This document shows positions 33,161 through 43,512 of a DNA stretch of 64,000 nt, in pieces. Numbering within the stretch: position 1 is the first letter of the stretch; each line of letters begins with the position of its first letter. The position numbers were made by a program, and so were the translations under genes. The notes under the pieces are model-generated. The model ran no database searches and was not told where the DNA came from. It saw only the letters and a program-made list of their open reading frames with translations. This stretch comes from Reticulascus tulasneorum (Eukaryota; Ascomycota; Sordariomycetes; Glomerellales; Reticulascaceae), in contig LSAX01000003.1 in the NCBI GenBank assembly GCA_001557505.1, forward strand, positions 496,001 to 560,000. The letters run 5' to 3'.

Positions 33161-35320
33161 TCAAGCCACGCACAAAAGCTCACCAACACTAAGGTCACAG
33201 TTCGCATTTAACTTTGGGTTTAATGCCCGGAATTGTGCCTCACTGAGCGCAAACCGAGTGTAGATTGCAAAGCAGAAATCGCCCGACTTCACCGTATATG
33301 GCGTTTTGCATGTCGTGGTCGTCGCCGTCGGCCTCGTACTTGTGCTCGTAGGAGAACTACCTGCCTGACGTACACACAAGATCTGACCAATGCTCAAGTC
33401 GCAGTTTTGGTTTAGGCCGGGGTTCAGCGCCCGAAATTGCGCCTCCGTCAGACTGAACTGCGTCCAGATCGCGGAGCAGAAGTCGCCAGACTTAACGGTG
33501 TATGTGGCTGCACAAGTGCTAGAACCGCTTGATGTCGTTATCATCGTCGTCGTCGTCGGCTTGCTGGTGGATGCCACTGCTGTGGTGGCTGCGGCCACGC
33601 ACAAGACCTGCCCGATGTTTAGATCGCAATTCGTGTTTAGGGAAGGGTTTAGCGCCCGAAATTGGGCTTCGGTTAGTCCGAACTGCGTCCAGATTCTGGA
33701 ACAGAAATCACCCGATTTGACTGTGTATGTAGTCTTACAAGACGGAATGCCGCTGCTGGTCGGTAATGCTGTAGTCGAGGAAGCTGCTGTGATCGAAGAT
33801 CTTGTCGTTGGCAGGGGTGGCCCGTTAACACAGTAAGCCTCGCCCAGTAAGAGATTGCTACAGTCGCTTCTCAGATCAGGGTTCCAGAACAACAGCTCCG
33901 AGATGCTGACACCCTGAGTGGCTTCAATTAGTGCACAAGTGTCACCCGAAACAATGATATGCCACGCGTAACAGTCTTTCGTGGTGCCTGGCGGCGTTGC
34001 TGCCGGCGGAGGTAGAATTGTGCTTGAAGTGGGTGGCGGGTTTCCAGCAGTGAAATTCCACCCATAGACGGGACGCACACAGTACCATAGTTCAGGCACC
34101 AGGTTAAAGCAGTTCTCGTCAATGCTCGGGTTCACCAACTCGAACAGCGGCACGCTGACTCCGGCACTCAAGGAGATGCGATCGCACGAATCGGCCACCT
34201 GCACCTTATAAAAGCCGCCGCAGTTAGGAGTCGTTCCGAAAGGTGTCGGACCCGGCGGTGCGACCGTGGTGGTTGCGTACTCGCCTGGACCATCGGTACT
34301 ATTGCTTGGAGGTGGGAAGGTCGGAATATATACACCGTTTGGGCTCGATGTGCAAACCACGGGGCCTACCACGCCGAGGTTTTCACAGCCCGGACTGATA
34401 GCAGGGTTGTATCCAATGAAGGCAGCAAGACTTATATTATGTGCCGCCGCGACGGACCAGCAAGAGTCGGATGGCTGTAGGATATATGTTTCGCAGGTCT
34501 TGGGTAAGCAGATTGCTTGGCCCACGGTCATGGACGAGCAGTCGGGAAAAAGGCCATTAATAGACCAGAGCGTGCCTTGCGAGACAGAGTTGGCGGCGGC
34601 GATGGACTGGCATGTGTCTTTGGCGCGCACCGTGTAGGTTTGGCCCGAGGCGCACACGCCCCACGAGGTGGTGTTGGTTGGGTTGTAGGTCAGATTGGAG
34701 GCACCAACGGTTGTAGGTAAATTTAGACTGCAAGTCTTTTGCACTGACTGCCACTGGAGTGCTTTAATCGCGGTATATCCTAGGAATGGAGAGTTTTGCA
34801 GGCTCTTGAAAAAGGAAACCTGGCAATTCGAGCAGAGAATATCTCGCGGGAACTGCGTGATGTCAGACACGTTTCCAGCCGCTGCATACTCTCTGGCTAA
34901 GTAATCCGAGCAGAATAATCCTGATATGGAATCTTTGGAGCAGATGATGTTGTAGTAGTCGTGCAAAAGATCTCCGGCCCACGCATTGCTCAGGGAGGGG
35001 TTGAAGATACGCGTGTTCTTGCAGACCGAGACGACATTTTTACGGTAGCTGCTCAGAGAGGCGTTGCAAGCCGCGGCGCATAAAGATTCCGCAGCGCCAG
35101 TGTTGCTGGCCGAGGTAAGTATACTAGACGCTGCGAGAGTTTGGAGCCTTGCGTCGCAGCCAGCGATTGTCTTGTTTAACGCTGACGCGCAAGCAGCTGG
35201 GATAGAGACAGTGCCGCCGTAGCCATTGCTGCCTGAAGAAAACGGGAAGGGAATGATATCTCCAGTGACGCGGAGCGGCTGCAATAGCACCAGTGCGGGT
35301 AGAACCCAGGCCCAATGCAT
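33161..35320 (-). CDS. Secreted protein with seven LysM modules
   Basis: Intronless, 719 residues. A signal peptide (about 1-20) precedes a cysteine-rich N-terminal domain (about 40-200). Seven LysM-like modules follow, at about 227-272, 277-323, 369-415, 452-498, 530-575, 605-651 and 673-718, separated by Thr/Ser/Pro linkers. LysM modules bind chitin and related N-acetylglucosamine polymers. The last three are nearly identical to each other (YTVKSGDFC, EAQFRALNP, NCDL), which suggests recent duplication. The first four are divergent. The gene is read divergently from the subgroup-C chitinase, 1159 bp away, an arrangement known from Trichoderma (TAL6 beside TAC6). It may protect the producer's own wall or self-regulate growth, or act on a partner organism; the sequence cannot tell. 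No catalytic domain is present. Confidence 0.93.
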   Translation of the reverse strand: MHWAWVLPALVLLQPLRVTGDIIPFPFSSGSNGYGGTVSIPAACASALNKTIAGCDARLQTLAASSILTSASNTGAAESLCAAACNASLSSYRKNVVSVCKNTRIFNPSLSNAWAGDLLHDYYNIICSKDSISGLFCSDYLAREYAAAGNVSDITQFPRDILCSNCQVSFFKSLQNSPFLGYTAIKALQWQSVQKTCSLNLPTTVGASNLTYNPTNTTSWGVCASGQTYTVRAKDTCQSIAAANSVSQGTLWSINGLFPDCSSMTVGQAICLPKTCETYILQPSDSCWSVAAAHNISLAAFIGYNPAISPGCENLGVVGPVVCTSSPNGVYIPTFPPPSNSTDGPGEYATTTVAPPGPTPFGTTPNCGGFYKVQVADSCDRISLSAGVSVPLFELVNPSIDENCFNLVPELWYCVRPVYGWNFTAGNPPPTSSTILPPPAATPPGTTKDCYAWHIIVSGDTCALIEATQGVSISELLFWNPDLRSDCSNLLLGEAYCVNGPPLPTTRSSITAASSTTALPTSSGIPSCKTTYTVKSGDFCSRIWTQFGLTEAQFRALNPSLNTNCDLNIGQVLCVAAATTAVASTSKPTTTTMITTSSGSSTCAATYTVKSGDFCSAIWTQFSLTEAQFRALNPGLNQNCDLSIGQILCVRQAGSSPTSTSTRPTATTTTCKTPYTVKSGDFCFAIYTRFALSEAQFRALNPKLNANCDLSVGELLCVA

Positions 35321-35429
35321 TGTGACAAGATTGTGTTAGAAAACCAGAGTTCTTGAAAGCATTCAGAACTTGATTCCGTCGCTGTCTTCGCTGGTTATGT
35401 GTTTTGAAATGTCTGAACAAAAGATGCTC

Positions 35430-35529
35430 GGGTTTGACTCTAACGTTCTTCGTATCGAGGGGCTGTGCTTAAGATTTGACAACCTCCGGAATGCCAACTT
35501 TCAATGCCATACGGAATAGAGTCAAACCC
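35430..35529. repeat. 13-bp inverted repeat near LysM start
   Basis: GGGTTTGACTCTA at 35430-35442 and its exact reverse complement at 35517-35529, 110-209 bp upstream of the LysM ATG. Each arm includes TGACTC, the core of bZIP (Gcn4/AP-1-like) sites. Confidence 0.6.
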
Positions 35530-35794
35530 CACACCTCCTGGTCTATGAAAAACCCGATACGACCTCGCTGACACATGTTTATAAAGGCTAACTGCTAGTT
35601 AATGTAAAGATTTAAAGTGGGAGAAACGGACGTTCCTTGTTTGGTTATGCATCCTATTGTTGATTGATAGGCGCCAAGGGCAGGGGTTTGAAAGGGTTCA
35701 TGGTATTCGAGCTCGGTATTGCAAGTTTTAACCCGTCTTAGACTATCTTTAATCTGCCGCAAGCTACATAGCCATGTCATCTTTTGCGAGTTGG

Positions 35795-35830
35795 GTGTAG
35801 ATAGCCTATTTAGTAGTGTAGATAGCCTAT
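35795..35830. repeat. 15-bp direct repeat
   Basis: GTGTAGATAGCCTAT occurs at 35795-35809 and again at 35816-35830, separated by six bases. It lies in the shared promoter of the LysM and chitinase genes. Confidence 0.8.
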
Positions 35831-36479
35831 GCAGTAGACACATTCGATTGTAAGCCACCCAGGTAATGGTCAAGGCACTTGTGGAAACCTTCACCTCGTG
35901 TGGTACTATAAGCTGACAACGTCTAGATTAAGACATTCTATTGGGGCACTTCTGTGACAATAATGTTCTCCACCAATCGCATGGTGTTGTCAGCTAACGA
36001 ATTTTACTGACGTGGATTAAGCATAACATCACCGCAACTCATACCTAAAATCTGTCGACTAGAGGAGAGTAGATATTTGAAATGGTTGAAACACCTAATT
36101 GGGGTAACCAGGCGCCCCCTGAGTATGATGACCTGTCTCCGTCGAGGGAGTAACATATGCGGTCAGTAAGTATTTAGGGCTTATTTCAAACTTGGCAAGG
36201 TCTAAAAGTCCAACAGGGGTATTTGAGGGAGCTCATACACAAGCTAGCTGAGAGTGTGCCTTGCAACCTCTAGAGCCACCAAGATTATCAATTCGGGGAA
36301 TCAATCCGGAAATCTCGCTTTGATGTGTTGTGCAAAATTAGTCTCTTAATTACTACATTCTACTCGTCTAGTTTTGTGGCATATATCTCATTGTTGCGTC
36401 TCAAGACCTAAAGTTCATATTTTGGTTTTCTGGTCTCATTGGCACCAATCTTTTATCGAGTTATCGTAACCATTTAGTC

Positions 36480-39400
36480 ATGATGACCTTTCCTTCACGC
36501 CCTCACCGCAAAGGCGGACGCCGGTATACTTACGGTGTTAGCTTCCATGCTTTGTCTTTTATGCTGCTCCTCGTTGGATTCCTAATAACGATACCCGCGG
36601 CTCACGCTCAAAGCACACCACAGGATCCGGACTACACCTGCGCGGCCGACCGGCCTTGCGCTCTCGGCTGCTGCGGGAAGTTTGGTATCTGCGGTATGGG
36701 TCCTGGCTTCTGCGGGCCTGAAAACTGCGTCAATAGCTGCGATGCCAAGTCCGAGTGCGACCCGGCTGGCTGGGGTCCGCAGTACGCCGCCAGCACGAAT
36801 TGTCCTCTAAATGTATGCTGCAGCAAGTTTGGCTTCTGCGGAACAACCGTGGATTTCTGTGGCGGTGTACAGATCGCGAATCCGAGCTGTCCTCGCGGAA
36901 ATACGGCCAGCAAACGTAATATCGGATACTACGAGGGCTGGGGTATCACACGAGCCTGTGATAAGATGTTCCCGGAGGATCTACCCGTGGCAAGTTATAC
37001 GCACCTTAATTTTGCATTTGCAAGCATCGACCCGAGCACGTTTGAGATCGTCGCCGCTTCAGAGGCCGATGTGGCACTGTATTCGCGCCTCACAGGTCTA
37101 AAGGAACTATTTCCAAAACTCCAGGTCTGGATCTCTATCGGTGGTTGGACGATGTAAGGGCCCTCGTTTCTTCGCTTACGCTTTTCTGGAACTATGAGTG
37201 TCAAAAGCTGACGAGACATACCGTATAGGAATGACCCAGACCAGCCAACGGCGACCACATTCTCAGATCTAGCTGCCTCTGAGTCCGCACAGCGGCGATT
37301 CTTCTCCTCCCTCATCTCATTCATGAGCACCTATGGCTTTGATGGCGTTGACGTTGACTGGTACGTGGTATATCCTGTAGACGAGTCCATACGTGTAAGA
37401 GTTCGCGTCGGCTAATAGTCCTCCTCAATATATAGGGAGTATCCTGTAGCGAAGGAGAGGAGCGGTCGCCCAGAGGACTATGATAACTTCCCTAAATTAT
37501 TGGCGAATATGCGGAACGCATTTCAGGCATCTGGCCATAATTATGGCGTGACACTTACCCTGCCGTCTTCCTTCTGGTACTTGCAACACTTCGACATCGT
37601 CAAGCTAGAACCAGTAGTCGATTGGTTTAACATGATGAGTTACGATCTCCACGGCACGTGGGACTCGACGTCCATTTGGATGGGTGCCAAAGTGCTCGCC
37701 CACACCAACCTTACTGAGATCGACCAATCACTAAAGCTTCTATGGCGGAACAACATCAACCCTGCTAAAGTGGTACTGGGCATCGGGTTTTACGGACGTA
37801 GTTTCGCCTTGAGTGACCCTTCCTGCTCGTCTCCCGGTTGCCCCTTTTCAGGCGGCGCGCCAGGAGGACGATGCACAAACAGTGTCGGCACGCTCTCTTA
37901 CTCCGAGATTAACCGTTTGGTAGCTGCTGGCGCCAAAGTCACGCACGAAAAAGAATCCGCAGTAAAGATTGTCACGTGGGAAGGGAACTGGGTGTCTTAT
38001 GACGACGCCGAGACACTTCAGGCCAAGGTTGTCTATGCTAATAACAACTGCCTGGGCGGGACGATGGTATGGGCAGCATCTACTGACGATATGGCTGGCA
38101 GCGCAGCCCGGGCGCTCACCTTCAAGGGTCTTGGCGGTGGCGTGAATAACGCGTTGCTTTCTACCAACGTGCTACCGAATCAGTGCTTATGGACAGGTTG
38201 CAGCGCGCCTGCATCACTGCCCCAAGCGCGCGCGTGTCCCAGCGGCTTTACAGCCACCTTCTCTGTATTCGACGGCTGCCCGTTATCTATCCCTGAGGGC
38301 GGAATCCCGGTCGACCAGTTGCAACGGCGTTATTTATGTTGCCCAAGCAATGACGTGCCTAGCTGCAAAATAAGTTACGAGCTGAAACCAGGCTTTGATT
38401 GTTCTGCGAACGCGTGTGGCTCCGGCGACGTGCTGGTTGCAACGACACAGGCTATACTTGGCCCGACGATACCATGTCACAGTGGGCAAGTCAACATCTG
38501 CTGCACCGCCAACAAAGCTGTGGTCGCCGCGACTGCTGGCTGCAAGTGGACTGGAGGCGGGCTGAACTGCGCCCCGCCGGGAACAGATGCTGCCTGCCCA
38601 TCAGGAACCTCGCAGCTGGTGAGCAGCTCGCGCGGTGACGGCGGCTCGCACCTGTGCATGAGCGGGCACCAGAGCTTGTGTTGTCCCACCCCGCTGTCCA
38701 TTGACACTTCAACTTGTGATTGGTATACCAACAACGCATCAGGTGGCTTCGGTATCTGCCGCGTCGGCTGCCCGCCAGGCAAGGTGCAGTTTGCTGTTGA
38801 TAGCAGTATTAGGAATTGTTTGACGGGCTTTGCGTCCTACTGCTGCGATCCGCCTATCCAGGCGTCCGGAGGTGTCAGTCAGAGTGGATTGACTGCCTTC
38901 CAGAACAAAGTCAATGAATGGTTAGAGAAAGGCGCTGTTTGCCAAACAGCTTCGGATCCGGTGAGCAAAAAAAGATCAGTGCAACTCGACGAAGAGATCA
39001 TGCATGATTTACCTGCCCTGCAAGGGCGACAAGCCAACGGCGGCTCCCCGGATCGACTTACATCGCTGACTATCGCCCACTTATTTGTGCCGCTGCTGAT
39101 TCAGTGGAATCTGGGCTACAAGGACGCCGGGATCTATGGGCAGGCGTGGGACACCTCAGTGAGCAACCACCCTGCCGTCGATGTCAAGTTTGCGGACTTG
39201 ACGCCTGTGATGCGGCAGCCGTACTTGGGTTACCAGGACGCCAGTGATCTGCTGAACACGATCCTCTGCGGCGGTACCCACGCCCGCGAACGGCTCCAGG
39301 ATATGACGCAGACGCAGACTCGCGTGTGTCAACTGCCCACCTTTTTGAACCCGCGTGGTTGCCCAGGGCTTGAAAACTTGAGGAGGAGGGATAATGCGTG

Positions 39401-40259
39401 GGACATTGGAGTGGACACGGTATCCGACAAGGTAATACTCAGTGTGCCCTGGCAGCTGGCTAGCCCCAACGACACAATGGCACTGCCACCGAACTGGTTC
39501 TCGAAAAGGCTCGAGTCTCGCAGCATCGTCCCGAGCCAAGGTTTGGTTGATCCCGATGATGACCGGCCTACGCTAGGGGCGCTGATGATTGCCGTCATGG
39601 CTGGGCGCATGACATTTCAATACACCAATTTGGTGCGCATTGGCGACTCCGCGGCCATGGAAGACGACTTTCTAGGTCCCGCCAACCAGCAGCAAGGCAT
39701 CCTGGAGGTGGTTTGGCTGATGGCTCCGGACAACTCTTACACACAACTAGACCCACTGCTACAGGACTTCCAAGGAACCGACTTAGAAGCAGACCCGCCG
39801 CCAGACAGTTTTTTTGTTATGCATTTTCACGTTGACCACATCATACATGACCAGGCGGGTAACAGCTATCCGGGTATCTACGCTTACAATGCTTTCCATG
39901 GGCAGTACGTGAACAGACGGAACCGCGTGGACGGAAGGTCTAATAATCAGGGGCAAAACCGCAATGCGCGAACGCCCATCGTCGAGTGTCCGGGATATGA
40001 TGGGCCAAGAGGGCCAGACGCCGGCAACGAGGGCCGATATGTGTATCCCGGCATCGATGTAGACCGTCATGATACTTACGATTTGTTTTTGGAGCATCTC
40101 AGGGAGGAGGGTATTTTGACTAGAAGGACGTTTGAGCCAATCATTGCAGGATCCGAAGACGCTTGCGAATTCTTCGACTGGGGGGACCGTGGCACGGAAA
40201 TGGGAAGTATCAATCAAGAAGGTCGGCCGTGGCAGCGGCCTCCGGGGTATTATGAATGA
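36480..40259 (+). CDS. Subgroup-C (killer-toxin-like) GH18 chitinase with hevein domains
   Basis: Cleaves chitin. Exons 36480..37153, 37229..37360 and 37436..40259 give 1209 residues. A signal anchor or signal peptide (hydrophobic core about 23-43, ending AHAQ) is followed by two hevein-like CBM18 domains (about 52-130) and the GH18 barrel. The barrel contains SIGGWTM and the catalytic DGVDVDWE, with acid Glu270; both motifs are cut by introns. After the barrel (to about 500) comes a cysteine-rich region with repeated C...CC units (about 495-740), then KKR at 780-782 and a 427-residue C-terminal part with no recognised domain. Subgroup-C chitinases resemble the alpha/beta subunit of Kluyveromyces zymocin, which is also cut at a dibasic site. 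It is adjacent to and divergent from the LysM gene. Call is secure; killer function is inference. Confidence 0.95.
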
Positions 40260-40766
40260 TCAGCGCGAAGCCGGGTCCTCGATACGATCGGGAGCCATGG
40301 TACCTCAGCCAAACCATACCCTCTGTTTCACCAGGATTTGAATGTGAGCTTGCGATCGAGAGTGATGCACGTGTTGGCAAGATTGATTAGTGATTGGGGT
40401 TGAAACATTTTTTGGAATTACCAGTTCGCACGTGACTTTCGTTCCAGAAAGGGCTTGGGAATGACGACGAAGGTCAAGCTTAGCGATCTAATTAAAGGAG
40501 TCAAACATGTCCTCGATGAAATACCCCGAGGCCTCTTTGATTGATGCCATATTGCCAAGGCTATCTGCATTAATAATTGGTCCACGGGTTGTTTATTAAC
40601 GCCACCATCACGCAACGTTGAATAAGCCAGTGCATTGCGCTTGGGCTTACACATCCCCAATATCCTGACACTGATATTATAACCCCCCGCACACCCAAGC
40701 CACCAACACCACCTCCGACAGTAAAAGAGACCATTCACCCTCCCAGTAGAAGACTTGAATTCAACC
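40260..40766. other. Intergenic, chitinase 3' end to reductase
   Basis: No gene. ATATTATAA at about 40674 may be the TATA element of the reductase. Confidence 0.45.
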
Positions 40767-41849
40767 ATGCCGCTCATGAAGGCCGTCGTAACCACTGAGG
40801 ACAAGACCGTCACGGTCCAGGAAGTCGACATTCCTACCCCTGGGGATGGCGAGATCCTGGTTAAGGTCAGTAGCATTGCGCAAAACCCAACAGACTGGAA
40901 ATCTGCCGCGAGCGCTACAGCGGGACGCATCAGTGGCCGCAACTTGGGAGGGCGTATCAGTGGTTGCGACTTCGCAGGCACGATAGCCGATGCAAATGGC
41001 TCCGACTGGCGCATTGGTCAGCGCGTTGCAGGTTGGGTCCATGGAGCCCGCACCAATCCAATACGCGGTGCTTTCGCAGAGTATCTCATCACCGAAGCTA
41101 CTCTCGTCTACGCAATCCCCGACAGTGTCAGCGATCAGCAGGCTGCCGTGATACCGCTGGCGTTCTCAACCGCCGTGCAAGCCATGTTCCAGCGTCTTAA
41201 GCTGCCAGAGCCGTCCGAGCCCGCCGAGGCGGCGTTCCCGTTCCTCGTCTACGGAGGCACTACCTCGGTAGGAAAGTACGCAATCCAGCTTGGTAAACTG
41301 GCGGGACTCTTCGTTGTTGCCACGGGCTCGAAGCGGAACCACGATCTCCTGAAGTCCCTCGGCGCCGATGTGACTCTTGACTACAACGATGTCAACTGGC
41401 CGGAGCAAGCTCGACAGATCACGCACGACGGATTAGAGCACGCACTGGATTGCTTCTCAGAGAATGGCACGCCCCAGGCGGTCGCAAAGGCCATGTCGCT
41501 CACGAAGGGCGGACGTATCATGACATTGCTACCCGTCGGCAAGATCCGGGATTCCGGTGAGATCGAGAACAAGAATGTCAAGTTAGAGAGCACGTTAGGA
41601 TACAGCGTGTTTGGACGGCCGTTGAAAGGGACGGCCTACTATCCACATTACGACAACATTGGCGATGCGACGCCGGAGGACAAGGCGTTCTGGGAGAAGT
41701 ATTTGTTAATCCTGCCGGACTTGTTGACTAGCGGCAAGATCAAGCCGAATCGAATCCGGCTCATGGGCGGGCTCGAAAATGTGGCGGCTGGTTTCAAGGA
41801 GCAGGAGGAGGGCAAGGTCAGCGCCGAGAAGCTTGTCTACACGGTCTAG
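40767..41849 (+). CDS. Medium-chain dehydrogenase/reductase, trans-enoyl-reductase-like
   Basis: NAD(P)H-dependent oxidoreductase of 360 residues with no intron. An N-terminal GroES-like domain carries IAQNPTDWKSA and GCDFAGTI. The Rossmann domain carries the nucleotide loop VYGGTTSVGKYA (about 161-172). No zinc-binding cysteines are in the usual places, so it is the zinc-free kind common among fungal enoyl reductases and quinone-reductase-like enzymes, some of which work with polyketide synthases. No such synthase is in the window, so the substrate is open. The start is the first ATG; the frame opens at a TTG four codons earlier. It lies between the chitinase and the cysteine-rich peptide gene. 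Confidence 0.9.
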   Translation: MPLMKAVVTTEDKTVTVQEVDIPTPGDGEILVKVSSIAQNPTDWKSAASATAGRISGRNLGGRISGCDFAGTIADANGSDWRIGQRVAGWVHGARTNPIRGAFAEYLITEATLVYAIPDSVSDQQAAVIPLAFSTAVQAMFQRLKLPEPSEPAEAAFPFLVYGGTTSVGKYAIQLGKLAGLFVVATGSKRNHDLLKSLGADVTLDYNDVNWPEQARQITHDGLEHALDCFSENGTPQAVAKAMSLTKGGRIMTLLPVGKIRDSGEIENKNVKLESTLGYSVFGRPLKGTAYYPHYDNIGDATPEDKAFWEKYLLILPDLLTSGKIKPNRIRLMGGLENVAAGFKEQEEGKVSAEKLVYTV

Positions 41850-42712
41850 AACCGCCCGCAGTCACTTCCCTGCGCTCCCAATCCAATTTTCAATTACTTG
41901 TTCTGTATTCCTTTTCTCTCATTAGGTAGGTTAAAACAAGCAATTAGGGCAGAATGAAATAGTACTGTGATGAAAACAGCCTTCAACACGAGGCTCATAC
42001 TCACCTAGCTCTCTATCGTCTTGCTGGGGATGTGTTCGCTGGGCCGCTGCGCGTTTGGCGCATATAGAGACTGGCAGTGGCGTAACGCTTGCCATTTTAG
42101 AAGATGAGGGGGCTGGGGTGTCTGTGGCCATCGGCGCGAGTAAGAAGTGCAAGCTTCTTTTGTGACGACGTTGTGGGGAAGTAGTTAGGGTAAAGTCACG
42201 TCGTAAAGAAGATGTGAAAGGACATCTCTCTGAACATCGGGCAGATGGCGTCTAATTACCTTTTGTGCGCAGATCCTACACTAAGTTGGTGCCTAAGCCT
42301 TAACAACTTATTATGTCCTAAACAAGATTTCGTTAAAGTATCACGTCCCAGAATAGAGCAATCCTGGCTATTTGCTAGGAGCGGTGTGACGCTGTAATAA
42401 AGCTTGATATATGCTACCTAGGTTGAAGAGAAAGAATGAAAACAAATACTACGATTGCCACAAGCCGTACAGCTATATAAAAGCCTGAAAATTGCTCATA
42501 TCCCCCGAATCTGAATTGAAAAGGCATCTGTGTTGAGATTGTTGCCTCGAGCGCCAGATGTGGCCTGAATGAGTGAGATCTGCACAAGGTATTTTGGCAA
42601 CACACTGTTGTGCCGCTGGATTGAAATGATTGAGAAGAGCCGGAAATGATAGTAGGTTCAGTGTGGCAATACCAGCCGGAACGATGCCACGAGCACACCT
42701 GCCTACCTCTAT
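41850..42712. other. Intergenic, reductase to cysteine-rich peptide gene
   Basis: No supported gene. On the minus strand near 42020-42131 a short frame from an ATG ends near a good donor (GTGAGTATG), but no continuation was found. Confidence 0.4.
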
Positions 42713-43512
42713 CTAGCAATTGTCTTTTCCTAGGCCGATGAAATGAGTATTGAAGTCCCTAGCGCCAAAGACCTGGCCAATAACATTGATGCATTCGGTG
42801 GCAATAGCATTGACATCTTTCGCAATATCCCCACAAGAGACACGCCAGACGGCGTTAAGCTGGGAGACTCCGTTAGGATAGTGAACCATGAACCCAGTGC
42901 CGTGCTAACCCTTCACCGAAGCTTGCGTTTAGCTTACCTTGTTACACAGATAGATCCCGCACTGATGGGAGCAACTAACGCGCGCACACGCTGGTGATGG
43001 GCCAACGACGCACCACGCGCTTCCGAGATTAGAAAGGTAGCCTACACCCTCGATGCACCAACTCCAGCTGCCGATTCTGGAACCCCAGCCACAATTGAAC
43101 TGGTTTCAAGATGTCAGCGTCCAATAGACTGAGAGGGAGTAGGCTGTAAAGGGGTCGTGTACCGATTGTCGTTTCTCCAATGATTCGGAGAGTTCCACTG
43201 AAGTTGACTCTGTGACGTTCTCGAAGAGCTCAGGCTTGAGTGCCTTCATCTGGTTGTAGACAGACTCTGCAGTGCCAGTGAAGGTGATTCCCTCGAAGCG
43301 CTCATCGATGACCTCTAGGTCCACGATAGGCAGACCCTCTAAGTGAACCTCGTCAGCGCGACGGAGATACCAACCTTCTCCTTCAGGGACAGCAATCGCG
43401 ACGGTCTGTGACTTGGGTCAGTAAGCACAGTGAAGACGTGAATAATGGCGTGAAGCAGAACGGGTCATACCGCGGCGGCGAAAAGAGCAACGGCTGCGAG
43501 AATAGCTTTCAT
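42713..43512 (-). CDS. Secreted, Kex2-type-processed cysteine-rich peptide (four exons)
   Basis: Not found as a long open frame; assembled from splice sites. Exons on the minus strand 43512..43471, 43405..43163, 43099..42938 and 42859..42713 all join in phase 0 and give 197 residues. Parts: hydrophobic signal (MKAILAAVALFAAA and on), an acidic propeptide, a Lys-Arg site at 92-93, and a mature part of about 104 residues with ten cysteines ending in DNC. Introns are 65, 63 and 78 nt; the second carries the branch site CTGAC and the third CTAAC, each close to a CAG. The C-terminal pattern (Cys-rich, then GQ-F---F, then a final Cys) looks like a widespread family of small secreted ascomycete proteins that I cannot name. 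Role could be an effector, an antagonistic peptide or a signal. Confidence 0.82.

Larger units (their letters stand above)
35321..36479. promoter_or_regulatory. Divergent promoter of LysM and chitinase genes
   Basis: 1159 bp, AT-richer than the flanking genes and without a coding frame. It holds a 13-bp inverted repeat (35430-35442 and 35517-35529) and a direct repeat of 15 bp with 21-bp period (35795-35830). Shared control of the two genes from this region is likely but inferred. Confidence 0.55.

Noticed and set aside
42020..42131. Exon-like segment with ATG and a GTGAGTATG donor on the minus strand
   Set aside because: No acceptor or continuing frame was found; it would overlap the reductase 3' region.
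42743..42997. 84-codon plus-strand frame from an ATG
   Set aside because: It is antisense to the last two exons of the cysteine-rich peptide gene and has no recognisable domain.
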